The position numbers were made by a program, and so were the translations under genes. From Lonepinella koalarum (GTDB taxonomy: Bacteria; Pseudomonadota; Gammaproteobacteria; Enterobacterales; Pasteurellaceae), in contig NZ_SRHX01000001.1 of assembly GCF_004565475.1 (NCBI RefSeq), positions 1 through 64,000 on the forward strand: 64,000 nt of DNA. The letters run 5' to 3'. A model generated the notes under the pieces. The model was given only the letters and a program-made list of their open reading frames with translations, did not search any database and was not told the origin of the DNA. This document shows, piece after piece, positions 17,917 to 28,472 of the stretch. Every line of letters begins with the position of its first letter. Positions within the stretch are counted from its first letter, which is position 1.

Positions 17917-19893
17917 CTAGAACGAATACTTCACATTGGCAAAATAAACTCGTCCTTCTTCTACATAACCCTCAGTCAAATAATAATTTTTATCAAAAAT
18001 ATTGGATACCCCCACATCAATACTTAACCCTTGTTTAAAGGCGTAAGTGATTTTGGCATCGGTGGTACCAAAGCCTGATAGGGTTTCGTATTTTTTATTC
18101 ACCAACGCATAACGCCCAGATTCTGCGGTTTGGCTTAAATAAACAGATAATTCTGGAGTAATTTTCCAATCTGTATAAGCAAAGAATTTATGACGGGGTA
18201 AATTGGTGACTTTAATGCTTGAATCACCATTCTTTGCATGAATATAAGTATAATTGGCACCCAAAGTGATGTCTTTAGTGATAAACGTCGTTACGCCTAA
18301 CTCAACACCTTTGTATATGGCTTTATCCACATTTTGGTTTTGCACATCAGCACTGGCATCATTGATCGCCACTTCATTGATCGCATCTTTGACATGACTA
18401 TAGAATAATGCCCCCTCTACCTTAAACATATCACTGAAAGTACGGAAATAACCAATTTCAAAATGATCCGCAATTTCTGGTTTTAAGAATGGGTTTGGTA
18501 AACGATTTCGATCAATCCTACGCGAATAACGCTCTTTCATAGTTGGTAAATGACTTTTATGCGCATAACTTAGGCTTAATTCGTCATTTTGACTAAAATT
18601 ATGCGCTAATTTTGCCTGATAATTGAATGCGTGTTGTGAACCAGTTTCAAAATTATAAAGTCCATACTCTCCACTTGCCGTTGAAAGAAGTTGATAACTT
18701 TGTGCTTTGATAGCATCTTTATAATCATAGCTTATCCCCATGATCACTTTGGTTGTATCGGTAACACGATAAGTATCTTCTAAACCAACACTATAGGTAC
18801 GATCTTCATCTCGAGCCACTGGATTATCATCATCGTGATCGCGATGCACATCAAATTTGTAAAGTGCGGATAATTTTAAAATATTCTTTTCACTGGTATT
18901 TGCCCCGAACTCTAAACCCGCTCCATAGGAATAATCACGGTAATAACTGGTACTTTTACCCTGTGAGCTAAAGGTTTCATTGTTATAAATTTCTAAATCA
19001 TTTTTGAACGTATCGTGGAATAATTTAGTATTTAAATAATATTGACCGTCTGCAAATTCGGTATGTGATAAGAAATAAATGCTTTCTTTATCCCACGCTG
19101 GCCAACGCCAAAATCTTGGTTTACCATTGCCCGTATAAAATGGTTGTTGTTTTCTGCCATCTTGATTGGAATAGGAAATCGCATATTCATCGGTGGCATT
19201 TGGGGTGTAACCCACACGCAAACTTAATTTGCGATCGCGGCTGGATGAATTTTCCGCCCGTCCACCATTTTCATAACTGGTCGGTTGAAAATCACGCGAA
19301 AGCTGTAAGCCTTGGCGTTCAGCAAAACTACCACTCACTTGTGCATAGAATTTTTCTTGTTTGGTACCTAAATTAAAATAAGTTTGATTCACCGCAGTGT
19401 GGCTATTACGTCCTGTTTGATAACCATAGCCGATCGTACCTTCAAGCGCTTTAGTTGGTTTGCGAGTTACCAAATTGACGGCACCCCCCATGGTATTTGC
19501 CCCATATAAGACTGAGCTTGCCCCTTTAGAAATATTAATTTCCGCTAAATCAAAGGTAGTAAAACGCCCTAAATCCATTGTACCATCATAAGGCACATAA
19601 ACCGGAATACCATCAATAAATACAGGTACTCTGAGTGCATCAAAACCTCGCACACGGATATTTTGTTCACCACGAGCACCACCACGTTCAAAAGACACGC
19701 CGGGGGACATTTTAGCCACTTGAGCCACATTGGAAATTTGATTTTGACGAAGTTGATCTTGATTGACAGAAACTGTACTAATATCAGTATCATTTTCCAC
19801 TACATCAATTTGACCAAGAGTAAAGACTTCAGCGTAGCTGGTTGCGGAGCAACAAGCTACGGCTATAGCCGTGCAAATTAACGATTTTTTCAT
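17917..19893 (-). CDS. TonB-dependent outer-membrane receptor (iron/siderophore type)
   Basis: A 22-strand beta-barrel receptor with a plug, energised by TonB-ExbBD. The 658-aa precursor has a signal peptide ending SYAEV near 22. A TonB-box-like FTLGQIDVVEND follows, then the plug (about 35-160) with IRVRGFDALRVPVFIDGIPV and ISKGASSVLYGANTMGGAVN. The barrel ends in an aromatic residue (NVKYSF), needed for assembly by BAM. It lies 11 bases downstream of a small membrane-protein gene on the same strand and converges on the ABC pair, suggesting one uptake pathway. The ligand is unknown. Confidence 0.88.
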   Translation of the reverse strand: MKKSLICTAIAVACCSATSYAEVFTLGQIDVVENDTDISTVSVNQDQLRQNQISNVAQVAKMSPGVSFERGGARGEQNIRVRGFDALRVPVFIDGIPVYVPYDGTMDLGRFTTFDLAEINISKGASSVLYGANTMGGAVNLVTRKPTKALEGTIGYGYQTGRNSHTAVNQTYFNLGTKQEKFYAQVSGSFAERQGLQLSRDFQPTSYENGGRAENSSSRDRKLSLRVGYTPNATDEYAISYSNQDGRKQQPFYTGNGKPRFWRWPAWDKESIYFLSHTEFADGQYYLNTKLFHDTFKNDLEIYNNETFSSQGKSTSYYRDYSYGAGLEFGANTSEKNILKLSALYKFDVHRDHDDDNPVARDEDRTYSVGLEDTYRVTDTTKVIMGISYDYKDAIKAQSYQLLSTASGEYGLYNFETGSQHAFNYQAKLAHNFSQNDELSLSYAHKSHLPTMKERYSRRIDRNRLPNPFLKPEIADHFEIGYFRTFSDMFKVEGALFYSHVKDAINEVAINDASADVQNQNVDKAIYKGVELGVTTFITKDITLGANYTYIHAKNGDSSIKVTNLPRHKFFAYTDWKITPELSVYLSQTAESGRYALVNKKYETLSGFGTTDAKITYAFKQGLSIDVGVSNIFDKNYYLTEGYVEEGRVYFANVKYSF

Positions 19894-19904
19894 TAATAAT
19901 TTCC

Positions 19905-20384
19905 TTATTGGTTAGGGTTGAAACGTAATTTTAAAGCAATGGTGATCGCCGAAAATAAGCGTTCATCATTATCTTTCAAATTTTCTCTAAAGGTTTTATT
20001 GGGGTCCGTAATGTTAACTCGACCTTGATGTAATTCAGTGAGTAAAAACGTTAAAGGAAGACACAATTTTTCTGCTAATTCTTTGACGGTAACATGCTCA
20101 AAAGTCATTAATAATCTATCCAAATTACAATAGGACGGATATTTTTGTTTAAAACAAACATCGGTTAATTGAGCAATCTGTTTCAACGCTTTGCGACGGC
20201 GGTGAATAAAATGAATAATCAATAAAACCATAAAACATGTACCGACTATTTGATGAAGTCGAGCAAAAAATAGCACATTTCCTATGCCAAAAGATAAACA
20301 AATTGCAGAAATCACCATGGATATTAGGCTAAATAACAATAAAAGAATTAACATGCTTTTGGCTATAATCTGTAATTTTTGCAT
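19905..20384 (-). CDS. Two-helix membrane protein upstream of the TonB receptor (DUF4405-like)
   Basis: No firm family assignment. The 159-aa protein has two hydrophobic helices (about 10-35 and 45-65), with His residues in LHQIVGTCFMVLLIIHFIH that could bind haem. A soluble C-terminal part (about 75-159) contains a helix-turn-helix-like VTVKELAEKLCLPLTFLL. DUF4405-type proteins share the HxxxG...H pattern. ATG 20384 is preferred over the upstream TTG at 20402. With an 11-base gap it is cotranscribed with the receptor, so a role in regulating or assisting uptake is possible but inferred. Confidence 0.6.
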   Translation of the reverse strand: MQKLQIIAKSMLILLLLFSLISMVISAICLSFGIGNVLFFARLHQIVGTCFMVLLIIHFIHRRRKALKQIAQLTDVCFKQKYPSYCNLDRLLMTFEHVTVKELAEKLCLPLTFLLTELHQGRVNITDPNKTFRENLKDNDERLFSAITIALKLRFNPNQ

Positions 20385-20569
20385 TAATTTTCTCACAAAC
20401 AAGCAAAGTATAAATGATTATATAATGATAAATAAAAAAATTGAATATTTTTTACGCTATTTTTACAAAAATGTTACTAAAAATATCTATTGCTAACTAA
20501 TTAGCATAGCAATTACCCACCGGATCATCATTTATAAGGAAAACTTATTGTTCATCACGGATTTTTAAA

Positions 20570-20611
20570 TAAAAAAGGTTGCTAAAGAAATAAAAAATAA
20601 TCATTAGCAAC
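20570..20611 (-). terminator. Terminator of the phosphosugar mutase gene
   Basis: On the minus strand GTTGCTAA (20611-20604) pairs with TTAGCAAC (20585-20578) and is followed by CTTTTTT, 40-70 bases after the mutase stop. Confidence 0.7.
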
Positions 20612-20649
20612 ACTTTTGTTTACTATGTCTTTTTTAAGCCATCAACACC

Positions 20650-22302
20650 CTAACAATCCTGCCCGCCATATTTCTCATCACGCAACATGGCACGCACGGC
20701 GTGATCAAAATCATTTAACACCTGATCGGCATTTTCTGCATTTACGCCTTTGGCATCTAAATAGAATTTGATTTTTGGTTCGGTACCAGATGGACGAACA
20801 ATTAAGCGGCTGCCGTTATCTTGCATAAAGACCAAAATATCATTTTGGCGTTCGGTTTTTAAATGATCGATAAATTGGACAACCGCATGTCCGCCAATTT
20901 CACTCGGTGGATTATGGCGAAGTGCGGTCATTAATTCACCGATTTTGCTTAAATCGCTGACACGAATAGAAATTTGACCACTGACATAGGCACCAAATTC
21001 TTGGGTGAATTCTGCGATATAATCGGCAAGGGTTTTGCCTTGTTGTTTTAAATAGCAAATGAGATCAAGGAACACAATAGCAGCAGAAATACCGTCTTTA
21101 TCACGCACTTTATCGGGGTCAACTAAATAGCCTATAGCTTCTTCAAAACCGAATAATAAGCCTTGTACTTTGCCAATATATTTGAACCCTGTTAAGGTTT
21201 CTTCCGATTGGAAACCGTATTTTTTCGCAATTTCTGCTAACGCTGGCGATGATACTAAAGAACAAGCTAGAACGCCTTGTTTTCCTTGATTTTGCTGGGC
21301 TAAATACCAACCCAACAAACAACCGATCACATTACCATGCAAGGCTTTCCAGTTGCCTTGCGCATCAGGCATTGCCACGGCTAAACGGTCTGCGTCTGGG
21401 TCGTTAGCTAAAATAAATTCAGCATTTTTCGCTTTGGCTAATTTAAAAGCTAAATCTAATGCCCCTTTTTCTTCGGGATTAGGGAAATTCACCGTTGGGA
21501 AGGTGCCATCGGGTTGAATTTGTTCAGTGACTAAATGGGGTTGTGGTAAGCCTGCTTTGGTCAAGGTTTTGCTTAACACTTCATAGCCCACACCGTGCAT
21601 CGCCGTATAAACATAGTTAATCTCGGCTTTTGGCTGTTTGGCTAGGCTTGCGGTTTTTTCAATATAAGCGTTGACGACGTCATCATCTAACACAATGTAA
21701 TCTTGGCTGCGTGGTAAATCCTGAATATTGCCAAGGGCGACTTCATCAATTAACGCCGCAATTTGTTTATCAGCGGGCGAAACGATTTGACCGCCACCAT
21801 TGGCTTTGCCTAAATACACTTTATAACCATTATCTTCCGGTGGGTTATGACTGGCAGTCACCATCACGCCTGCGGTGGTGTCAAAATGTTGGATAGCGTA
21901 GGCTAACACTGGGGTTGGCAATTTACGGGGTAATAAATAAGTTTTAATCCCGGCTCCCGCCATGATTTCAGCGGTATCTTTAGCAAAGACATCAGAATTT
22001 TTTCGACCATCATAACCTAAAACAATGGAGGGTTTTTCATCATAACCTTGAATAAATTTGGCTAAACCGCCAGCAGCTTGAGCCACGAGAACACGGTTCA
22101 TCCCCATTGAGCCAGCTTGTAAACGTCCACGTAAGCCAGCGGTACCAAATTGCAAACGTCCGTCAAAACGGGCTTTTAGTTCATCTGTGGCAGTATGATC
22201 ACCTGCTTGAGCTTGTTCAATTAATTGACGTAATTCTGCTTTGGTTTCTGCATCGGGATCTTGTGCTAACCAGTTTTGTGCAATATTAAAAATTGTTGTC
22301 AT
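20650..22302 (-). CDS. Phosphoglucomutase/phosphomannomutase family protein
   Basis: An alpha-D-phosphohexomutase interconverting sugar 1- and 6-phosphates, feeding nucleotide sugars for lipooligosaccharide. The 550-aa protein has four domains. The phosphoserine loop TASHNP is near residue 145, the Mg2+ loop NDPDADRLAV near 297, a sugar-binding GFEEAIGY near 378, and the phosphate-binding RPSGTEPKIK near 510. Length and motifs resemble the PgcA/YhxB branch of H. influenzae and Bacillus rather than E. coli Pgm. The Glc versus Man preference cannot be read from sequence. Confidence 0.88.
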   Translation of the reverse strand: MTTIFNIAQNWLAQDPDAETKAELRQLIEQAQAGDHTATDELKARFDGRLQFGTAGLRGRLQAGSMGMNRVLVAQAAGGLAKFIQGYDEKPSIVLGYDGRKNSDVFAKDTAEIMAGAGIKTYLLPRKLPTPVLAYAIQHFDTTAGVMVTASHNPPEDNGYKVYLGKANGGGQIVSPADKQIAALIDEVALGNIQDLPRSQDYIVLDDDVVNAYIEKTASLAKQPKAEINYVYTAMHGVGYEVLSKTLTKAGLPQPHLVTEQIQPDGTFPTVNFPNPEEKGALDLAFKLAKAKNAEFILANDPDADRLAVAMPDAQGNWKALHGNVIGCLLGWYLAQQNQGKQGVLACSLVSSPALAEIAKKYGFQSEETLTGFKYIGKVQGLLFGFEEAIGYLVDPDKVRDKDGISAAIVFLDLICYLKQQGKTLADYIAEFTQEFGAYVSGQISIRVSDLSKIGELMTALRHNPPSEIGGHAVVQFIDHLKTERQNDILVFMQDNGSRLIVRPSGTEPKIKFYLDAKGVNAENADQVLNDFDHAVRAMLRDEKYGGQDC

Positions 22303-22352
22303 AGTATCTCCTTATTTTTATTAAAATAATCATTAACAGGATTGTTAATGAT

Positions 22353-23246
22353 TTAGCCTATCTTTTTCAAGGCTAAAATACAACCTAAAATCACGATTAT
22401 TCCGCCTAATCCTTGATATAGGTTAATTTTTTCACCGAGTGTGAAATAGCCAATAACGGCGGTGGAAAGAGGAATGATTAATTGAATAATATTAAACACC
22501 ACCACCCCTTGTTTTTGTACGATATAAAATGCCATTAACATGCCTGTGAGTAATCCATAAATACCGGCTAATCCGAGTCCAATTAACATTACCTGACTGA
22601 CATTTTGCAATTGTTCAATGGTATGAGTGTGAATGGCGAGTATTAAATAAAGTATGCCTGATAATGTGGCGGTGGAGGCACTAATCACAATCGCGTGTAG
22701 TCTTTTTGATACCTGTTTTACCACCAAATTCATGATAGACTGAATAAATATGGCGGTAGCTAAAAATACGGAACCGAGTATAAAATCACTGTTTTCACTA
22801 CTTTTATCACTAAAAAGCACAAACAATAATGACCCAATGACAGCCACGACACTTCCCAAATAAAACCGTTTTTGTTTTGCTCGTTGTCGTTCATCTTTAA
22901 AGAAAATGGCAGCCATAATAATGGCCAATGGCATAGCGAGAATGCCAAAAATACTGCCTGCTACGGCAGAAGTATATTTTAATCCATTAATAAAAAAATA
23001 CATGTTGCTTGTCATTAACACAGCGAGCAGTAACAGGCTAAAAATAATGGTCGGTTCAGCGAATATTTTTTTCAGCTCTTGGCAGAATTTAACTAGGCAG
23101 ATTAATATAAAAAATAATCCTCCCGCTAAACAGCGCACCGCATTATTATTTAGCGTGTCAAAATGTAGGCTGGTAAATCGCATAATGGGAAAACCGAAGC
23201 CCATTAAAATAATATAAGAAATGCGCGTGAGTTGTTCGTTGTTCAT
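22353..23246 (-). CDS. DMT-superfamily (EamA) permease
   Basis: An inner-membrane drug/metabolite transporter with ten predicted helices in two EamA repeats (about 5-135 and 150-295). The 297-aa length is standard. Conserved features include the N-terminal GFGFPIMRF, NMYFFINGLKYTSA at the start of helix 4, and the C-terminal PLSTAVIGYFTLGEKINLYQ. It lies 50 bases upstream of the mutase on the same strand, so cotranscription is possible. The substrate is unknown; many family members export amino acids or metabolites. Confidence 0.8.
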   Translation of the reverse strand: MNNEQLTRISYIILMGFGFPIMRFTSLHFDTLNNNAVRCLAGGLFFILICLVKFCQELKKIFAEPTIIFSLLLLAVLMTSNMYFFINGLKYTSAVAGSIFGILAMPLAIIMAAIFFKDERQRAKQKRFYLGSVVAVIGSLLFVLFSDKSSENSDFILGSVFLATAIFIQSIMNLVVKQVSKRLHAIVISASTATLSGILYLILAIHTHTIEQLQNVSQVMLIGLGLAGIYGLLTGMLMAFYIVQKQGVVVFNIIQLIIPLSTAVIGYFTLGEKINLYQGLGGIIVILGCILALKKIG

Positions 23247-23440
23247 TGATCATCAAAAAGTAACATTACTTACCTAAATGGTGGCGTAAAATCCGTAAAA
23301 AATAAAGCAAGAAATATTCAAAATGAGAGATACTTCACAAAATTTCGAGCTAGATAATGCAGCTTGAAGAATAGAACAACTATTTATGTATTTATGGTAA
23401 TATAATGAAATCTAAACAATAGTTTATTTATCGCTAATAT

Positions 23441-24775
23441 ATGAATATCCGTTACTTTTTACACAAAAAATTACGCCAAACGCACCGCATTTCTCGAAAA
23501 ACCATTGAATTTTCTTGCTTATTGATTGGAGCGAGTTTAGTTGCTTTATTTTCTCTTGGTTTTGCGAAATTAGCAGAATTAGGGCTGGAATGGAACGCAC
23601 TTTGGACGGCTAAATATCCCCTTGCAGTTTGGCTAGTATTACCTTTGGGTATGGCGTTGTTAGCTTGGTTTACACCGAGATATACGCCTTATGTGGGCGG
23701 TAGTGGCATTCCGCAAGTGATTGCTGCATTGAGCTTGCCACATGGTGCGAGAAAGTCCTATTTAGTACAATTTGTGCAAACTTTGTGGAAAATCCCATTA
23801 ACCTTTTTAGCCATGTTATTTGGTGCATCGGTGGGGCGTGAAGGTCCTTCGGTGCAAGTGGGGGCAGCGGTGATGTTGGCTTGGGGAAATTGGTGTCATC
23901 ATCATAATATTGCGTTTCGTGGTTTGAATGCCAATGAATTAATGGCAGCTGGTGCAGGTGGTGGTTTAGCGGCTGCCTTTAATGCACCCTTAGCTGGGGT
24001 TATTTTTGCCCTTGAAGAATTGGGGCGTGGGGTAATTTTGCGTTGGGAACGTCGTGTGTTATTAGGCGTTCTTGCAGCGGGTTTTATTTTAGTGGCGATT
24101 GACGGTAACAACCCTTATTTTCCATTATACAAAGGTGCTACAAATACAAAAGATATTTTGCTTTGGGTGCTAATGTGTGGTGTTATTTGTGGAATTTTAG
24201 GGGGGATTTTTGCTCGTTTATTGGCAAAAGGTGTAGTTGGCGTGGTGCCTGCTCTGATTCGTGGTTGGGTTCGCCATCACCCCGTTACTATGGCATTAAT
24301 TTTAGGGCTAATTCTTGCGGGATTAGGCACTTATACTAACGGACAAACCTATGGCACGGGTTATGAAGTGGTCACGCAAGCCTTAGATGGGCAACTGATT
24401 CAACCAGAAACGACTGGCATTGCCAAATTATTTGCCACGGTGGCGACCTATTGGACGGGGATTGCTGGCGGTATTTTTACCCCTGCATTGACAGTGGGAG
24501 CTGGAATCGGCTCACAGATTTCTGGTTTCACTGGTGAACTCGTAGATGGTCGTTTATTGGTGTTATTATGTATGGCAGCCTTTTTAGCAGGTGCCACGCA
24601 ATCACCCGTGACAGCTGCTGTCGTAGTGATGGAAATGACGGGTAGTCAACCCGTGTTAATCTGGTTATTAATTGGTGGGATTGTATCGACTATTGTGTCA
24701 CGTCAAATTATGCCAAAACCGTTTTACCATTTTGCCGCAGGACGTTTTCGTCAACGTATTCAAGAACAAGGATAA
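23441..24775 (+). CDS. ClC-family chloride channel or Cl-/H+ antiporter
   Basis: A dimeric ClC protein of the inner membrane (444 aa). The anion pore signatures are present: GSGIPQ near residue 87, [11 protein letters not shown] near 129 including the external gating glutamate, GGIFTPAL near 341, and the internal EE pair in FALEELGRG. Retention of both glutamates suggests H+-coupled exchange, as in E. coli ClcA. There is no C-terminal CBS pair. dusA follows after 11 bases, so the two may be cotranscribed. Confidence 0.85.
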   Translation: MNIRYFLHKKLRQTHRISRKTIEFSCLLIGASLVALFSLGFAKLAELGLEWNALWTAKYPLAVWLVLPLGMALLAWFTPRYTPYVGGSGIPQVIAALSLPHGARKSYLVQFVQTLWKIPLTFLAMLFGASVGREGPSVQVGAAVMLAWGNWCHHHNIAFRGLNANELMAAGAGGGLAAAFNAPLAGVIFALEELGRGVILRWERRVLLGVLAAGFILVAIDGNNPYFPLYKGATNTKDILLWVLMCGVICGILGGIFARLLAKGVVGVVPALIRGWVRHHPVTMALILGLILAGLGTYTNGQTYGTGYEVVTQALDGQLIQPETTGIAKLFATVATYWTGIAGGIFTPALTVGAGIGSQISGFTGELVDGRLLVLLCMAAFLAGATQSPVTAAVVVMEMTGSQPVLIWLLIGGIVSTIVSRQIMPKPFYHFAAGRFRQRIQEQG

Positions 24776-24786
24776 TTCAAAAACTT

Positions 24787-25782
24787 ATGCAAAATCAACC
24801 GCACTTTCCTACGCCTTATTACCGTGGACGTTTTTCCGTGGCACCAATGTTAGATTGGACGACACGTCATTGCCGTTATTTTCATCGTCAATTTAGCAAG
24901 CAGGCTTTGCTTTATACGGAAATGGTAACGGCTCAAGCGATTATTCACGCCAAATATGATCATTTAGCGTTTGATTTAGCGGAAAATCCAGTTGCCTTAC
25001 AATTAGGTGGTAGCGACCCTGAACAGCTCAAACAATGTGCGATTTTAGCCGAACAACGGGGCTATCAGGAAATCAACTTAAATGTGGGTTGTCCGTCTGA
25101 TCGTGTACAGAACGGCATGTTTGGCGCGTGTTTAATGGCAAAAGCCGATTTAGTGGCAGACTGTGTGCAAGCTATGCAGAGTGCGGTGCAAATTCCTGTC
25201 ACAGTGAAAACCAGAATTGGCATTGATGAGTTAGATAGCTATGATTTTCTGTGTGATTTTGTGCAAAAAGTGCAAGCTGTGGGCTGTCAGGATTTTATCG
25301 TCCATGCTCGCAAAGCATGGCTTTCTGGCTTAAGCCCAAAACAAAATCGTGAAATTCCACCTTTAGATTACGAGCGAGTGTATCAGCTCAAACGAGATTT
25401 CCCGCACCTTTGGATTAGCATTAACGGTGGCATTAAAACCATTGCAGAAATACAAACCCATTTGCAATACGTTGATGGGGTAATGGTGGGCCGTGAAGCC
25501 TATCAAAATCCATCTTTATTAGGCGAAATTGATCAAGCCTTATTTGACCCTAATGCACCGATCATCACCGCTCATCAAGCGGTACGCAATATGTTCCCTT
25601 ATATTGAAAGCCAACTCAGTCAGGGTGTGTATTTAAATCATATTGTTCGCCATATATTGGGTGCATTCCAAAATTGCAAAGGGGCAAGACAATGGCGACG
25701 ACATTTAAGTGAAAATGCGTGCAAGCCGAATGCGGGGGTGGACGTGGTGGAAACGGCGTTAGGGTTTGTGGAGCAAGACTAA
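24787..25782 (+). CDS. dusA: tRNA-dihydrouridine(20/20a) synthase DusA
   Basis: DusA uses FMN and NADPH to reduce uridines 20 and 20a in the tRNA D-loop. The 331-aa TIM-barrel protein has [13 protein letters not shown] at the N-terminus, [19 protein letters not shown] with the catalytic Cys (about 100-118), and the DusA hallmark [16 protein letters not shown] (about 177-192), which separates it from DusB and DusC. It lies 11 bases downstream of the ClC gene. Confidence 0.94.
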   Translation: MQNQPHFPTPYYRGRFSVAPMLDWTTRHCRYFHRQFSKQALLYTEMVTAQAIIHAKYDHLAFDLAENPVALQLGGSDPEQLKQCAILAEQRGYQEINLNVGCPSDRVQNGMFGACLMAKADLVADCVQAMQSAVQIPVTVKTRIGIDELDSYDFLCDFVQKVQAVGCQDFIVHARKAWLSGLSPKQNREIPPLDYERVYQLKRDFPHLWISINGGIKTIAEIQTHLQYVDGVMVGREAYQNPSLLGEIDQALFDPNAPIITAHQAVRNMFPYIESQLSQGVYLNHIVRHILGAFQNCKGARQWRRHLSENACKPNAGVDVVETALGFVEQD

Positions 25783-25843
25783 ATGATTAAAGCATGTTAG
25801 ACTGAAAAGTGAATAGATACCTGATAATTTAAAAGGAGGCAGT

Positions 25844-26143
25844 ATGAAACAACATCAATATCAAGTCAATGTCAAATACCTCAGTGATCATGAGGGGAAC
25901 GAAGTGAATCAAGAAATCACCTTTTCCGCTCCCAATCATGATAATATTTTTGCAATTATTGAAAGAACACAACAGCGTGACGGTTTTACTTTAGAAATGG
26001 CACAACGTTTTGCGGTGGGATTGAAGTTAATGACCGAGGTGGTCATGGAACATCGTAATAATCCATTGTTCAAGGAACTGAAGCCCCAAATTGCAGAAAT
26101 GATGAAGATTATTAAGGGAAAATCAAGAAAGGTTGAAGATTAA
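25844..26143 (+). CDS. DUF3861 family protein
   Basis: A 99-aa cytosolic protein without signal peptide or membrane segment. The pattern YQVNVKYLSDHEGNEV...ITFSAPNHDNIFAIIER is that of DUF3861, of unknown function. AAAGGAGG lies just before the ATG, a strong ribosome binding site. It lies 61 bases after dusA and ends before a USS-pair terminator, so it may be the last gene of the ClC-dusA transcript. Confidence 0.75.
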   Translation: MKQHQYQVNVKYLSDHEGNEVNQEITFSAPNHDNIFAIIERTQQRDGFTLEMAQRFAVGLKLMTEVVMEHRNNPLFKELKPQIAEMMKIIKGKSRKVED

Positions 26144-26162
26144 GACGTGTAAATGAATGGTG

Positions 26163-26203
26163 AAGTGCGGTGAAAAAATAAACTTTTTTCACCGCACTTT
26201 TGG
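26163..26203. terminator. Paired uptake-signal terminator between DUF3861 gene and TonB receptor
   Basis: AAGTGCGGTGAAAAAA and TTTTTTCACCGCACTT pair around a short loop, between convergent genes. Confidence 0.85.
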
Positions 26204-26261
26204 GTTTGCTGTTATGAAGTTTTTATGATTATGACCATAAAAATACTATCTTTAAATAAAA

Positions 26262-28409
26262 CTAAAAGCGTTTTTCTACTTGAACATAGTAATTACGTCC
26301 CGGTCCCCCGGTTGCTGTGGTATCCAATGTTCCTGCAGGTTTGTATTTTTTATTCAATAGGTTGTTAACCCCAAACATTACCTTGAGATCTTGGTCGATA
26401 AAGCCAAATCCAGTACTTTTGGGTTGCCATATGCCGTTAAAATCCACTTGGGTAAAGGTACCATTTACATAGGAATAATGCTTGTCTCTTGAATAATAAT
26501 CAAAGGTATCGGCTTTTGGTTTAAACCAATGTTTTACTTTAAACCCTGCGGTTAAATCCCAAGGATGATAGCTATAAGCGATACCTGCGGTGATACGATC
26601 GGCAAAAGTGGATACGCGTTTGCCAGTGGCGGTATTTTTTAATTTCAAATGACCATAACTACTACTTAATAGTAAATCGCCGATGGCATATTTAAGTTCC
26701 GCTTCCACCCCAGTACGTTTCACATTGGATACGTTGAGATATTGCGCATATTGTGCTGGGTAGTTTGGATACATTCTTTCAGGCGGCTCCCCCAATTCTG
26801 GTCTGGCTTGGAGCGAAATCATATCTTTAATTTTGCCATTAAAGTATGTGGCTTTAAAATAAATAGCATGCCCTAGATTAAACAAATTATTTTTAGACAC
26901 AGAAAAACCGGTTTCATATTCTTTGGCGGTTTCAGGTTTTAAGTCTGGATTTGGAAGATAGTAATAATGTGGATTTAATAATCCTTGTGATGAGGTTTCA
27001 TCTGGTGTCGGTGCGCGAAATGTTTCTGAATAGCCAGCGAGTAAATTAATGCCGTCTAACACTTCATAGCTCAATGCCACACGAGGAGAAAAGCGTTTTT
27101 CTTTATAAGATTGTCCGCCTGCTTTTTCTACCTTACGTTTAAAAATATCATAACGTCCGCCAAGGGTGAGAATGAGACGATTAAATTGAATATTATCTTG
27201 GAAATACAAGCCAATATCGTGGCTGGTATTCGGGAATGCGCCGGTATCGTTTTTTCCTGCTAAGGTTATAAAAGTGGCATCCATTTTTTTGTTTTTATAA
27301 TCTGCACCAAGCACTAATTCATGATCTAAATGACCTGTCTGAAACTTGGCAATGTTTTTAGCAGAAAAACCGTAACGTTTATCTGAGTTGGTGTAATCGC
27401 TTAGAGATGTTGTACTTTTCGCAATACGATGATATTCCGCTTCGGAATAAAATGCTCGCAAAGTAAGATTAATCCAAGGATTGCTAGGGTTATATTGATG
27501 GGTTAATACATAGTCTTTTTGACTAAGTTTACCGCGTACAGGATTATCTTCATCATAATCATGATAAAGGGTCTGCCAACCAGTGTTGAGTTTATCGGTA
27601 TAATTAAAAGCAGAAAGAGTTAAGCGATGATTGGTATTCATATCCCAACCAAATTTAGCAAAATAGCTATTAATATGTTCATCATTTTTATTATGGGTTA
27701 TACCATCTTGCCCGCCATCTGCAATTTTCACATTGCCATGTAACGCTCGCTTAGCGTGGAATAAAATATCTACTGGGGCAGCATTGGGGCGAGCATAAAG
27801 CTGTACCATGCCACTTTTCATATTATTAGATTCTAAACGTCCTCCAATACTTGCACCATATTGTTGTCCTGGGCGAAGATAATCAGAGGCATCTTTTGTC
27901 GTCATGCTGATAATCCCTCCAATGGCACCCGAACCATGTAATATTGAGGACGCTCCTTTTACAGTTTCGATATTTTTAAGAATGTCGCTATCGCTTCTAA
28001 AACTAGAAATATGATTGGAATAAAGCGTTGGATCTCGTGGTACATCATCTTGTTGAATAATCACGCGATCAATATCGCCATAACCAAAGCCACGAACTTT
28101 GAAATTTTGTCCAATTTGGCGGCTCATATCTCGACCAAAGTCCACATTTGGACTTTCACCCAAAACATCAATTAAGCGACTTTGACTTAATAATGAGTCC
28201 GATTCAAATTTAGAGGCTTGTCCTACAAATTTGGCACTGTCAGTTGCACTTCGATTTGCACTGACAATAATCGTATCAAGGGTGTTTTTACATTGTTTTA
28301 GGCTGCGATCTTGCTGGCATTCTTCATTTTGGGCGTAAGCCAAACTACAAGGAAGTACAGCAAAGGAAAGGCTCATTGAGAGTGTGGAAAGGGTAAATTT
28401 TTTTTTCAT
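26262..28409 (-). CDS. TonB-dependent outer-membrane receptor (haem-receptor-like)
   Basis: The 715-aa precursor has a signal peptide ending AYAQN near 27, a TonB-box-like TIIVSANR near 45, and a plug with RLIDVLGESPNVDF, FKVRGFGYGDIDRVII and KGASSILHGSGAIGGIIS. The barrel has FRAPTPDE and the FRAP/NPxL-type region (LNPHYYYLPNPDLKPETA) common in haem receptors, and ends YYVQVEKRF. A good Fur box lies 64 bases upstream, so iron-repressed expression is expected. Haem or a haemoprotein is the likely ligand, but this is inferred from family pattern only. Confidence 0.87.
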   Translation of the reverse strand: MKKKFTLSTLSMSLSFAVLPCSLAYAQNEECQQDRSLKQCKNTLDTIIVSANRSATDSAKFVGQASKFESDSLLSQSRLIDVLGESPNVDFGRDMSRQIGQNFKVRGFGYGDIDRVIIQQDDVPRDPTLYSNHISSFRSDSDILKNIETVKGASSILHGSGAIGGIISMTTKDASDYLRPGQQYGASIGGRLESNNMKSGMVQLYARPNAAPVDILFHAKRALHGNVKIADGGQDGITHNKNDEHINSYFAKFGWDMNTNHRLTLSAFNYTDKLNTGWQTLYHDYDEDNPVRGKLSQKDYVLTHQYNPSNPWINLTLRAFYSEAEYHRIAKSTTSLSDYTNSDKRYGFSAKNIAKFQTGHLDHELVLGADYKNKKMDATFITLAGKNDTGAFPNTSHDIGLYFQDNIQFNRLILTLGGRYDIFKRKVEKAGGQSYKEKRFSPRVALSYEVLDGINLLAGYSETFRAPTPDETSSQGLLNPHYYYLPNPDLKPETAKEYETGFSVSKNNLFNLGHAIYFKATYFNGKIKDMISLQARPELGEPPERMYPNYPAQYAQYLNVSNVKRTGVEAELKYAIGDLLLSSSYGHLKLKNTATGKRVSTFADRITAGIAYSYHPWDLTAGFKVKHWFKPKADTFDYYSRDKHYSYVNGTFTQVDFNGIWQPKSTGFGFIDQDLKVMFGVNNLLNKKYKPAGTLDTTATGGPGRNYYVQVEKRF

Positions 28410-28472
28410 ATTTAAGCTCCATTTAAGATGTGATTAAAAAAATAAACAGCTAAAACGCGAGCTAATATTAAT

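Noticed and set aside
20412-20433. Fur box upstream of the 17917-20384 operon
   Set aside because: AT-rich with hexamer-like pieces, but only about half of the 19 positions match; not above background here.
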